Shown piece after piece: positions 35,616 through 43,895 of a DNA stretch of 64,000 nucleotides. How positions within the stretch are numbered: position 1 is the stretch's first letter; every line of letters starts with the position of its first letter. A program made the translations under genes and the position numbers. The DNA is from Candidatus Aalborgicola lynettensis (lineage in GTDB: Bacteria; Pseudomonadota; Gammaproteobacteria; Burkholderiales; Burkholderiaceae_C): contig JADJZE010000018.1 in NCBI GenBank assembly GCA_016719405.1, positions 248,001-312,000 on the forward strand, written 5' to 3'. Under the pieces are notes generated by a model, which saw only the letters and a list, made by a program, of their open reading frames with translations, did not search any database and had not been told where the DNA came from.

Positions 35616-36851
35616 ATGGAAAGTTACCTGCTCGACTGGGCCAACCTGCTGCTGCGCTGGGTGCACGTCATCACCGCAATTGCCTGGGTGGGGTCGTCGT
35701 TTTACTTTGTGTTTCTGGACAGCAGCCTCACCCCGCCGGTGGATGAGGCGCTTAAACGCCAGGGCGTGAGCGGCGAGTTGTGGGCCGTACACGGCGGTGG
35801 CTTCTACCACCCGGTCAAATTTGCTGGCGCACCGCCGCAGCTGCCCAGCCATTTGCACTGGTTTTACTGGGAGAGTTACAGCACCTGGCTCAGTGGTTTT
35901 GCGTTGTTTTCACTGTCCTATTTGTGGAGCGCGCAAACCTATTTGATCGACCCTTCCGTCATGCGTTGGGAGCCTTCCGCCGCTGTGGGCGCGGCGCTGG
36001 GGTTTTTGGTGGTGTTTTGGCTGGCGTACGACGGAATTTGCCGCACCTTTGGGCAGCGCGCGCACGGCGACACCATTGTCGGAGCCCTGGTGGCGGTGCT
36101 GGTGTGTGTGGCAGCCTGGCTGGCTTGCCACTGGTTTGCCGGACGGGCGGCGTTTTTGCTGGTGGGGGCCATGCTGGCCACCAGCATGAGCGCGAATGTG
36201 TTTTTCTGGATCATTCCCGGCCAAAAGGCGGTGGTGGCCGAGATCAAGGCGGGCCGTCCGGTAGACCCCATCCACGGTAAACGCGGCAAGCAGCGCAGCG
36301 TGCACAACACCTATTTTGTGCTGCCGGTGCTGTTTGCCATGCTCAGTGGGCACTACAGCTTTACCTACAGCCACCCGCAGAACTGGCTGGTGCTGCTGGG
36401 CATGATGGGGGCGGGTGCGAGCATTCGCCAGTTCTTCGTACTGCGCCATGGCTACAAGCTGGGGCGCAACCCACACCCCTGGCCGTATGCGCTGGCCGGC
36501 GTGCTGGCCATTGCCGTGCTGGTGGTGTGGCTCAGGCCCAGCGCTGGGAATGCATTAAATGCTATTAATTTAGTAGCTGCTTCCGCGCATCCAGCGGGCG
36601 CAAACGGCACATTTGGTTATAAGGATGTGGCACCGGTGCTGGCCCAGCGCTGCACCGGCTGCCACGGCGCGCAGGTGCAAATGAAAGGCGTGCGCCTGGA
36701 TGCGCCCGATGCCGTGCAGCGCCACGCCCAGGCCATCTACCAGCAGGCGGTGGTGACCAAGACCATGCCATTGAACAACGCCACTGGCATGACCGAGGCG
36801 GAGCGGGCGGTGATTAAGGCGTGGTTTGAGGGGGGGGCTACGGTACCTTGA
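35616..36851 (+). CDS. puuD: Urate hydroxylase PuuD (membrane urate oxidase with cytochrome c domain)
   Basis: 411 residues from the ATG at 35616 (TAAGGA site upstream). PuuD oxidises urate to 5-hydroxyisourate and passes electrons to the respiratory chain. The N-terminal part has about eight membrane helices with family marks WVHVITAIAWVGSSFYFVFL, HWFYWESYSTWLSGF and YDGICRTFG. The C-terminal domain is a cytochrome c with heme motif CTGCH. The linker between them (NALNAINLVAASAHPAGANG) is encoded by repeat copy H, inserted in frame. xdhC lies directly upstream. A decayed second copy of the 3' end is found at 43715-43870, across the defence island. Confidence 0.93.
   Translation: MESYLLDWANLLLRWVHVITAIAWVGSSFYFVFLDSSLTPPVDEALKRQGVSGELWAVHGGGFYHPVKFAGAPPQLPSHLHWFYWESYSTWLSGFALFSLSYLWSAQTYLIDPSVMRWEPSAAVGAALGFLVVFWLAYDGICRTFGQRAHGDTIVGALVAVLVCVAAWLACHWFAGRAAFLLVGAMLATSMSANVFFWIIPGQKAVVAEIKAGRPVDPIHGKRGKQRSVHNTYFVLPVLFAMLSGHYSFTYSHPQNWLVLLGMMGAGASIRQFFVLRHGYKLGRNPHPWPYALAGVLAIAVLVVWLRPSAGNALNAINLVAASAHPAGANGTFGYKDVAPVLAQRCTGCHGAQVQMKGVRLDAPDAVQRHAQAIYQQAVVTKTMPLNNATGMTEAERAVIKAWFEGGATVP
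36560..36617 (-). repeat. Dispersed ~55-bp repeat, copy H, inside puuD
   Basis: Inverse orientation: tgctattaatttagtagctgc, ttccgcgcatccagcgggcgc, then aaacggcacatttgg. Fully coding, it forms the linker between the membrane part and the cytochrome c domain of PuuD. Confidence 0.8.
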
Positions 36852-36863
36852 GTGCGGCGGTAG

Positions 36864-36940
36864 TCCCGGTTTGGGGCAATGGCGCCCATGTCAAAGTATG
36901 TTGCTGAAACCCCGGTCATCCAGCCGTTCAAGGGCAGGAG
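36864..36940 (+). pseudogene. Decayed 5' fragment of ybaK (left island flank)
   Basis: This stretch aligns with the promoter and first codons of intact ybaK at 43876-43955. Shared blocks, in order, are ccggtttg, caatggcgcccatg, gaaacccc, ccag and tcaagg. It lies 13 bases after the puuD stop, and the res gene of the island ends shortly after it. I read it as the ybaK start left behind when the island separated puuD from ybaK. No open frame of useful length remains. Confidence 0.65.
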
Positions 36941-36962
36941 TTGAGAACATGCAATGGGCACC

Positions 36963-39752
36963 TCAAGCCACCAATTCCGTCAGATTGCTAACAACCTTAA
37001 AGGCTACCTGCTCAAAATTCTTGAAGTGCCGCTTGCCACACTCAATGTGCAAGTCTTCAAGCGGGCGCAGCATACCAAGCTGAACATGGTCGGTATTGCC
37101 GGTCTTCTTGGTTTCAGCAACAAAGTACAGCACCTTGTCATTCCGGTAGGCCAATGCCCAATCGGGGTTGTAAGGGCCGACCGGCGTTTCAATCTGAAAC
37201 CAGCGCGGCAGCTTGATGTAAAACAGCACGTCGTCGTTGTCCTCGCAAGCTTGCGCAAACAGGCGCTCCGGGGTGGAATTGGAGTCAATGACGATATGGG
37301 AAAACAGCGTTTTCTCCTGCTTTGCCACGGCGCGGACATTGGCCGCAAACACTTCCATCAAATCTCCCGCTTCAAAACGGCGCATTTCATAAAACGCGTC
37401 GTCCATCTTTACGTATTGAACACCGCTGCCCTCGGAGCCATCGCCATACACCAGAAACTCGCGCTTCTCTGCATTGACCAGTTCCGCAGCATGGTCCACA
37501 AACGCCTGGGGGTTGTTCACGGCATCCCCTAGCCGCCCGGAATCCAACAGGATCCGCGCCACGGTGGACTTTGCAAGACCCGTCTTCGCCTGCACTTGGC
37601 CGACGAAATCGGGCATTGCATATTTCACGTCCACCGTCTGGGTCCTGAAGCCAGTTTGTATGCCCGCGACACCCTTCGCATCAATCCCAATATCGGCGCG
37701 GGTCAGCGCCACCTTGGGACGTTCGATAGCTGGCATCTTGGAATTGATACGGCTCGCCGCCTTCGCAATCAATTCGCTCGTCTTGTACTGAACGCGATAA
37801 CGGGTGCGCGCCCGAATCTTTTCCCACAATGCCAAAAACTGGTTGTCCGTGTCGTAGCCCTTGCGCAAACGCACAGTCACCTTGTCGCGCTCGTTTTGAA
37901 TCATTTCGCGCTTGAACTTCACACCCGCCTCCACCATCTCGGTCTGCAACTGGTTGGCAAAGTCTTCATAACTTTCGTTGGCAATCACGGTCAGGCGATT
38001 GATGGCCCGGTCGCGCACACGCTCGCCGTCCTTGTCCACACACAGGCGCAGGCCCCGCCCAATTTCCTGGCGCTTCTTGATCTCCGAACTGGATTCGGCC
38101 AAAGTGCAAATCTGGAATACGTTGGGGTTGTCCCAGCCTTCGCGCAGCGCGGAATGGCTGAAGATAAAAGCCAATGGTTCAGCCAAATCGAGCAGCCGCT
38201 CTTTGTCGCGCATGATGAGTTCAAACGTGCTTGATTCGGCATCGGCATTGGTCTTGCCGGTCACGGTCTCGAAAGGTGATACCGCGCGCTTGTCTTGCGA
38301 GAAGTAGCCGTTATGAACTCTCGCAGCGGCATGGACCATTAGCCCCTCATATTCAGGTTTTGCGCGGTATCGCTCGTATATCTCTTCAAACCATTGGGCA
38401 AACTTGCCTTGGATTGCGGCGCCGTCCTCGCCATAGACCCGGTAATTGGCCACCCGGTCGATAAAGAAGACGGACAACACCTTGATACCCATCGGGTGCA
38501 GCTTCAAAGCTTTTTCAAAATGGCGGCGCACCGTGGCCTCTATCTGCATGCGCAGAATGACATCGGTCAGCGCACCATGCGGGCTGCCTGCGCGCACCTT
38601 GACATCATTGGCAAAGGTGACAAAGCCCTCACCCGCATCGATCTCATTGACGATAAAACCATCGCGGTAAATCTCGCGCTGGTTCGACAGCTTGAAAAGG
38701 TCGTCACCGTTCTTCACGGCCACACTTTTTTTCGCCGGGCCTTGCGCTTGGTTGACCCAGATCGACAGCTTGGCCGACACACTTCGTGCACCGGTCTTGA
38801 AGCCTTCCACCTCCACAAAGGCCTGGTTGGCATCCTTCATTTCGATCACTGAATCCACACCAATCTGCTTGACCAAACCAAGCTCGTAAGCGCGCACCGG
38901 GTCCAGGGAGTGAATCAGGTTATAGGGGTTGCGGTGTGTGGCCGAATAGCGCAAGGTGCACAGGGGCGCCAACCGGGCAAGTGCCAGCTTGCGGTTGTCG
39001 GTCTCCAAATTCTGCGGCTCGTCCAGGATCACGATGGGGTGCGCCGCCTGAATGAATTCAATCGGTTTGATACCCGTTTCGCGCACCTGGTTGATCACGT
39101 TGCCCTTGCTCTTCATGGCCTTCTTCGCGTCTGCATCACCGTTGGCCTCGGTGGAGTCCTTTGCGAACGCATCAATATTGATGACCAAAATCTGGATCGC
39201 GCTCGACCGCGAAAAGTTGCGCAACTGGTTGACCCGGGTGGAGTCGTACACCGAGAACTCGACTCGCTCGTAGTCGTACAGCGTCTGAAAGTGCTCCTTG
39301 GTGATTTGCAAGCTCTTAAGCACGCCTTCACGGATGGCCACCGATGGAACCACAATCACAAACTTTTTGAATCCGTAGGTCTTCGACAGTTCATGCACCG
39401 TTCGCAGGTAAACGTAGGTCTTGCCAGTGCCGGTCTCCATTTCCACGGTGAAGTTGGGAAAGGCTCCGGCCGAGGAAGGCAATGGGGAGCCATCGGCCAA
39501 CGTGATTGATTCCAGAGCCGCGGACAGCTCAATGCCCTGCGCTTTCTGCACTGCGTTCAGGTTTGCCAGCCACTGTTCATCGTTAATCACACGCTGGTTC
39601 GCCACACCGGTTTCAGTCAGCTTCAAACTGGAAAGTGCATCGTCCCGCGCCACTGAGATATGCGAGGCATCGGGCTGCCCCGCAAACAGCGCCACCACAG
39701 CGCGGATGGCTTCAAGCTGGTAATCCTGGTTTGCGTCGAATTGAAGTTTCAT
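36963..39752 (-). CDS. res: Type III restriction endonuclease subunit Res
   Basis: 929 residues from the ATG at 39752, which shares a base with the preceding stop (TAATG). A superfamily 2 helicase: Walker A in METGTGKTYVYLRTVHELSK, DExx box ILDEPQNL, SATHRNPYN as motif III, and the C-terminal helicase motifs FIFSHSALREGWDNPNVFQI and KKRQEIGRGLRLCV. Near the C-terminus, YNPDWALAYRNDKVLYFVAE followed by TKKT is the PD-(D/E)xK nuclease site. It cuts DNA at a distance from the site recognised by Mod after ATP-driven movement. The gene is intact and last in the mod-ATPase-DUF4276-res operon. Confidence 0.95.
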   Translation of the reverse strand: MKLQFDANQDYQLEAIRAVVALFAGQPDASHISVARDDALSSLKLTETGVANQRVINDEQWLANLNAVQKAQGIELSAALESITLADGSPLPSSAGAFPNFTVEMETGTGKTYVYLRTVHELSKTYGFKKFVIVVPSVAIREGVLKSLQITKEHFQTLYDYERVEFSVYDSTRVNQLRNFSRSSAIQILVINIDAFAKDSTEANGDADAKKAMKSKGNVINQVRETGIKPIEFIQAAHPIVILDEPQNLETDNRKLALARLAPLCTLRYSATHRNPYNLIHSLDPVRAYELGLVKQIGVDSVIEMKDANQAFVEVEGFKTGARSVSAKLSIWVNQAQGPAKKSVAVKNGDDLFKLSNQREIYRDGFIVNEIDAGEGFVTFANDVKVRAGSPHGALTDVILRMQIEATVRRHFEKALKLHPMGIKVLSVFFIDRVANYRVYGEDGAAIQGKFAQWFEEIYERYRAKPEYEGLMVHAAARVHNGYFSQDKRAVSPFETVTGKTNADAESSTFELIMRDKERLLDLAEPLAFIFSHSALREGWDNPNVFQICTLAESSSEIKKRQEIGRGLRLCVDKDGERVRDRAINRLTVIANESYEDFANQLQTEMVEAGVKFKREMIQNERDKVTVRLRKGYDTDNQFLALWEKIRARTRYRVQYKTSELIAKAASRINSKMPAIERPKVALTRADIGIDAKGVAGIQTGFRTQTVDVKYAMPDFVGQVQAKTGLAKSTVARILLDSGRLGDAVNNPQAFVDHAAELVNAEKREFLVYGDGSEGSGVQYVKMDDAFYEMRRFEAGDLMEVFAANVRAVAKQEKTLFSHIVIDSNSTPERLFAQACEDNDDVLFYIKLPRWFQIETPVGPYNPDWALAYRNDKVLYFVAETKKTGNTDHVQLGMLRPLEDLHIECGKRHFKNFEQVAFKVVSNLTELVA

Positions 39753-40432
39753 TAAACGGCCCCTCCCAATTTCCGCAGGCTTTCCATCCAGCCCCGAAAA
39801 TGTGGGCACTCCTTTTCCATCGTGGCCAATGTCACCCGTTCGGCGGCCAACGGCCCGTGGCGCGTTTTTTTATAGCCTGGTCGCAACAACTCTTCCAGCC
39901 GCCGCGAAGGCTTTTTTTCAATACTATCGTTGATGTGTTCCGGGGTCGCAAACGCCGCCCGTACTTTGACCAATTCGTTCAGACTGGCAGACCAACCGGG
40001 CTCGGTCTGCGCCAGCGCGGCAGTATCTGAAAACAGCAGGCCCTCAAATTCATAGGGCTGTATATGCGCGATAAACCGCTCTGGCCTGCACCCCACATGC
40101 GATACCAATGTTTCATGCAACTTTGCATTGAGGTGCTTTACCCGACCGGCCATATCAGGCTTGGCCTTAGCCTCGTCAAAGCCTGGGAATGAAGTATCCA
40201 AGCCATACAGATCAAGAAGCGTTGTCAACACAAATTCGGGATTTTGTCGCAGCGTATTGCGGGCGTTGAACTTCAATCGGTCGAAGTTGATCGCCCCGCC
40301 CCGCGCTTCCTGCGAAGTTTTCAACATTTGCGGCTTCACGAATACCTGCAAATGGCGCAGGGCGGGTGCCACCAGGCGCTTGATGAACTGCTCTTCGGTA
40401 GGCCCTTCGGCAAAAACGACGACCTCCACCAT
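39752..40432 (-). CDS. DUF4276 family protein (TOPRIM-like)
   Basis: 226 residues from the ATG at 40432, sharing one base with the ATPase stop (TGATG). The protein matches the DUF4276 pattern throughout: VVVFAEGPTEEQFIKRLVAP with the conserved Glu, LTTLLDLYGLDTSFPG with the Asp-containing strand, FIAHIQPYEFEGLLFSD, PEHINDSIEKKPSRRL, and the end PGYKKTRHGPLAAERV. I see a TOPRIM-like layout (Glu, then Asp motifs), which suggests a metal-dependent nuclease or toxin-like effector. It is paired with the AAA ATPase upstream and sits between mod and res. The function of the family is not established. Confidence 0.85.
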   Translation of the reverse strand: MVEVVVFAEGPTEEQFIKRLVAPALRHLQVFVKPQMLKTSQEARGGAINFDRLKFNARNTLRQNPEFVLTTLLDLYGLDTSFPGFDEAKAKPDMAGRVKHLNAKLHETLVSHVGCRPERFIAHIQPYEFEGLLFSDTAALAQTEPGWSASLNELVKVRAAFATPEHINDSIEKKPSRRLEELLRPGYKKTRHGPLAAERVTLATMEKECPHFRGWMESLRKLGGAV

Positions 40433-41514
40433 CACGGCCTCCCGCCCAGCACGTTGCGCTTCCACAGCTCACCCATGGAATACTGCTCCAGCCAGCCGGA
40501 TAGTTCGTCCTGTGTGTAGCGGCGGAAGTTGGATGCACCATCCACCTGATCGACCACAATCACATCGCCGGGCGTCAATTCGTTCAGCAGCTCCACAGAC
40601 TGGGTGGACACAATCAACTGCCGCTTTTCCGCAACCTGTTTGAACATGTCAGCCAGCACAGAAACGGCATACGGATGCAAACCCAATTCCGGCTCGTCAA
40701 TCAAAACAGTTTCAGGCAATTTGTACCAAGGCTGGAGCAATAGCGTGGTCAGGCAAATGAAACGCAAAGTGCCGTCGGACAACATGTGCGCTTTGAACGG
40801 CGTATCGGGGTTGCCCTTTTGCAGCCACTCCAATTCGACTGTCTCCACCTCACCTGATCGCTGGACAAAATCATCGAAAAATGGGGCTACAAGCCGGATG
40901 GTCCCCACAATGTTCAGATACTCCGGCTCATGCTTTTCCTTGAGCAGACGCAGATAGGCCGCCAAATTGGCGGCGTCCGGTTTCAAGCGAAGGTTGTCAT
41001 TGGCCGGATGCTTCTGTTTGACTTTGGCGCGCTCGCTGGTGTCGTGAAAATGGTAAACGCGCCAATTGGTAACGGATGAACGAACGTACGGGGAATAGCT
41101 ATCCGCTGCGGCTTTGAGCTTGGATTCCTCGTGGCCAGAACCAAGAGGGGCGCTGTATGACCCAGGTCGCATCTGACCTGCATACCAGCTTTGTTCATTT
41201 TCAAACACTAGCCGGTTATCCGAAGTCGGCACCAAGTCGAACTTGTAGCCGTTCTGCGCAAAATAGAACTCCGCATGCACGCGCTCGGTCATCCCGCGCC
41301 CGCCATGCAGAATGGCATCCGGCCCTCCTTGCGTTTGCACATACAGCTGCAGACGCTCGTCCACGATTTCACCCAAAAGCCGAAACAAACCAATGAAATT
41401 GCTTTTGCCGGCGCCATTGGCACCAATAAGCACATTCAGGTCGCGCAAGGGGAACTCCCGCAGCTCGCGAATGGACTTGTAACCCGTCACGGTCAACGAA
41501 CGAACACTAGACAT
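40432..41514 (-). CDS. AAA (ABC-type, AAA_21) ATPase
   Basis: 360 residues. An SMC/RecF-type ATPase head without a long coiled coil: Walker A LNVLIGANGAGKSNFIGLF, a signature-like HMLSDGTLRFICLTTLLLQP, Walker B ETVLIDEPELGLHPYAVSVL, and the His switch region LIVSTQSVELLNEL. It resembles the ATPase partners of two-gene defence systems, in which an ATPase controls a TOPRIM or HNH effector. The next gene (DUF4276) overlaps by one base, so the two are probably made together. It begins 9 bases after the mod stop. Confidence 0.9.
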   Translation of the reverse strand: MSSVRSLTVTGYKSIRELREFPLRDLNVLIGANGAGKSNFIGLFRLLGEIVDERLQLYVQTQGGPDAILHGGRGMTERVHAEFYFAQNGYKFDLVPTSDNRLVFENEQSWYAGQMRPGSYSAPLGSGHEESKLKAAADSYSPYVRSSVTNWRVYHFHDTSERAKVKQKHPANDNLRLKPDAANLAAYLRLLKEKHEPEYLNIVGTIRLVAPFFDDFVQRSGEVETVELEWLQKGNPDTPFKAHMLSDGTLRFICLTTLLLQPWYKLPETVLIDEPELGLHPYAVSVLADMFKQVAEKRQLIVSTQSVELLNELTPGDVIVVDQVDGASNFRRYTQDELSGWLEQYSMGELWKRNVLGGRP

Positions 41515-41523
41515 GGTGCAGCC

Positions 41524-43473
41524 TCATAGACAAGTGAACTTGATACCGGCATCGCGGCACTGCAAATCGAGATTACTCTTGAGCGGATCGGAATCAAGGA
41601 ATACACCATCAATCGCTATGATCTCGCGCGGCTTCATGTCCACCAGCGGTTGAATCATGACATCAGTAAACGACTCCAGCACAAACAGCATTTTTCGACC
41701 ATGGATGGCATACACCTTTCCGTCTGCCACATCCAGCGTTTCAACCGGCGTGGTCAGCTCTTGACCGAACTTCAACAGCAACTCATAGAGCATGTGCTCC
41801 ACCGCTGCACCTTCTTTCTCAGACTTGGCAAACATCAGCATTTGTTCTGCCAGTTGCTCGGGCGTGTCGATGCCGTCGCCGCGCCATTGTTTAAAGTTGG
41901 AAGGAGAAAGCACGAATGACTTAAAACCCAAGTTGGTCGGCGCGCGGGTGACTAAGTCGGAGCTACTTTCGATATCGCTGATAACACGACGAAAACGTTC
42001 ACGGCTGACATCTGCAATGTTCTTGAAACCTGCGGCGGCGGCGGCCGATTGCGAATCTGTGGGTTCAGGTAACTGAATAAGCACCACTCGTCTGTCAGCA
42101 ATTTCCTCATGGTTCAGACGCAGAAGCGCGTCAGCCGTGGTCGCGGAGCCTGAGAAAAAATCAAAAACAAGGTCATCAGCTTCGGTAGCAATCCTAAGCA
42201 CCTTTGAAATTAATCCCCGTGGCTTTGGATGGTCAAACATACCCCCCAATCCCAGAACGCCTAACTCAACGGTGCCTTGCTCACTGATAACCTCGGTTTC
42301 ATCCCACAAAGACTTTGCCTTCGTCGTGCTCTTTCGCGACTTCTGATACACGTTCCATTCACCGTCGCGCCGCTGCTTTGCCACTACCACTGCAAACTGA
42401 CTTGTCGTATCTTCAGTTCGAATTTTTTCTCTGCTCCACCGCCAACAGCCATCTTTCCCTTCGCTATTTCGTGGAAGTGCCTCAATCCGAAATTTCTCAT
42501 TCGGCTCTAACGCAACTTTCGCGTAACCATTTGAATCCAACTCTTCGGGGCAAACGTAGAACGGGAAATACAGGTTTTCACGGTTGTGTTTACCGAACTT
42601 TGGATTGCGGTTTCGGAGTTCCCAAAGGTCAAACTTGCCTTTGGCATCTTCAAAGGGCAATGCGTCTCCATCTTTTGACAGCTCGAATAGCGGGGTTTCC
42701 TCGCTCCTACCGTACGCAAGTAAATATTCGTGGGTTTTGGCTATGTCTTTGTAAGTTTGCCCCCGCTTGTTTGACTGAATGATGATTTGTGAAATGAAGT
42801 TTTCTTCCCCAAACACCTCATTCAACAATAGTCGTAAGTTGTGAACTTCATTGTCATCACAAGACACAAAAATCACCCCATCGTCACGCAGCAGATTCCG
42901 CGCAATGTACAAACGCGGCAGCATCATCGATAGCCAGTTGCTGTGGTAGTGACCACTCTCCTTGCTGTTTTTTCGAAAAAATCCCTCGCGCATCAAGGTG
43001 CCATCGTCCGACAGGTCGTTGATGCGGCGCAGGTAGTCTTCCTTGCTTTCCTGAAAACGGTCCGGGTAAATGAAACTGTCTGACCCGGTGTTGTAAGGCG
43101 GATCAATGTAGATCAGCTTGACTTTGCCAAAGTAGGCTTTCTGCAAAACCTTCAGCACTTCGAGATTTTCACCTTCGATGAATACATGCTGCGCCTCATC
43201 GAAATTGACCGACAGGTCACGCTGCGGACGCAGCGTGGCACTGGAAGGCGTTTGCAAGACCTTGTAGGCATTGGCCTTGCCCGCCCAGGTCAGGGCATAG
43301 CGCTCGCCGCCTTCAATCAAGGCGTCGCCACCGAGTGCGCGCCTGAGCGCGGACACATCAAGCTGACCTTCGGAAAAGGCTTCGGGAATCAATGCCGCCA
43401 ATTGGGCACGGCGCTGTGCAGCGGGGTCGGGCGACTGGTCAATACCCAGGGGGTCAAATGTTTCGTTAGTCAT
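41524..43473 (-). CDS. mod: Type III DNA methyltransferase subunit Mod
   Basis: 649 residues. A beta-class N6-adenine methyltransferase: the catalytic DPPY is in KLIYIDPPYNTGSDSFIYPD, and the AdoMet motif is in LVFDFFSGSATTADALLRLN. The region between (about residues 240-400) is the target recognition part and is less GC-rich than its surroundings, as expected for an exchanged segment. Mod gives DNA specificity and protects host sites. The gene appears intact. A small broken ribbon-helix-helix gene overlaps its start by 8 bases. The recognition sequence cannot be read from the protein. Confidence 0.95.
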   Translation of the reverse strand: MTNETFDPLGIDQSPDPAAQRRAQLAALIPEAFSEGQLDVSALRRALGGDALIEGGERYALTWAGKANAYKVLQTPSSATLRPQRDLSVNFDEAQHVFIEGENLEVLKVLQKAYFGKVKLIYIDPPYNTGSDSFIYPDRFQESKEDYLRRINDLSDDGTLMREGFFRKNSKESGHYHSNWLSMMLPRLYIARNLLRDDGVIFVSCDDNEVHNLRLLLNEVFGEENFISQIIIQSNKRGQTYKDIAKTHEYLLAYGRSEETPLFELSKDGDALPFEDAKGKFDLWELRNRNPKFGKHNRENLYFPFYVCPEELDSNGYAKVALEPNEKFRIEALPRNSEGKDGCWRWSREKIRTEDTTSQFAVVVAKQRRDGEWNVYQKSRKSTTKAKSLWDETEVISEQGTVELGVLGLGGMFDHPKPRGLISKVLRIATEADDLVFDFFSGSATTADALLRLNHEEIADRRVVLIQLPEPTDSQSAAAAAGFKNIADVSRERFRRVISDIESSSDLVTRAPTNLGFKSFVLSPSNFKQWRGDGIDTPEQLAEQMLMFAKSEKEGAAVEHMLYELLLKFGQELTTPVETLDVADGKVYAIHGRKMLFVLESFTDVMIQPLVDMKPREIIAIDGVFLDSDPLKSNLDLQCRDAGIKFTCL

Positions 43474-43638
43474 GGTTATTTGTTGCCTGCATTGCGCTTG
43501 GGGTTACGCGGTAGTCCCGAACCATCATTTCAACCCTGTTGGAAATGCCCCGATGATTCCGTTCAGCGGCTGCGCGAACAGATTCTTTCATCCCGGGTTC
43601 AATACAAAAAGTCAATGTGTTATGTCAGTGGTGGCCAT
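43466..43638 (-). pseudogene. Ribbon-helix-helix protein upstream of mod (one-base frameshift)
   Basis: Too short for routine gene finding. From the TTG at 43615 (or the ATG at 43591) the frame encodes an RHH DNA-binding domain: TFCIEPGMKESV (beta strand and start of helix A), then AAERNHRGISNRVEMMVRDY. An ATG at 43638 starts MATTDITH and stops; adding one T at CATTGAC would join it to the domain. The stop (43466) overlaps the mod start. RHH proteins of this kind are small repressors or antitoxins, so it may once have controlled the restriction operon. It is either broken, translated from TTG, or affected by a base error. Confidence 0.6.
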
Positions 43639-43714
43639 GGTGCGCCCCGACACAGCAACGTACTTTGAGATGTTCAGCACTTTACAACAAAGCCCAGAGC
43701 CGTCCGGTGGCTTT

Positions 43715-43870
43715 TGGTGTGGCTATTCCAGTACTGTTTTGCTATTGTTTTAGTAGCTGCTTGCGCCCGTCCAGCGTGCGCAAATGGCCTATTTGACTAT
43801 GTAAATGTGAAGTGGCGCTGGCGTAACGCTGCACCAGTGCAGACAAAGGGCGTGCGGCAGGACGCGCCCC
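43715..43870 (+). pseudogene. Decayed 3' fragment of puuD (right island flank)
   Basis: It aligns with puuD bases from about 36525 to 36709. Shared blocks in the same order are ggtgtggct, the repeat (copies I and H in the same orientation), atttg-tat-atgt, gtggc-ctggc, cgctgcacc, aagggcgtgcg versus aaaggcgtgcg, and gacgcgccc versus gatgcgccc. The heme codons are lost. After the last block the sequence jumps straight to the ybaK promoter, so about 150 bases of the puuD end are missing. It is a non-functional remnant. Confidence 0.7.
43741..43795 (-). repeat. Dispersed ~55-bp repeat, copy I
   Basis: gctattgttttagtagctgc, ttgcgcccgtccagcgtgcgc, then aaatggcctatttgac. It is the counterpart of copy H in puuD and part of the decayed puuD fragment. 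It is closer to the family consensus than copy H. Confidence 0.85.
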
Positions 43871-43895
43871 ATTCCGGTTTGCGACAATGGCGCCC

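Larger units (their letters stand above)
43639..43895. other. Right island junction and ybaK promoter region
   Basis: It holds the presumed promoter area of the minus-strand defence operon (43639-43714), the decayed puuD 3' fragment with repeat copy I (43715-43870), and a gcgacaat box 7 bases before the ybaK ATG. Confidence 0.5.
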
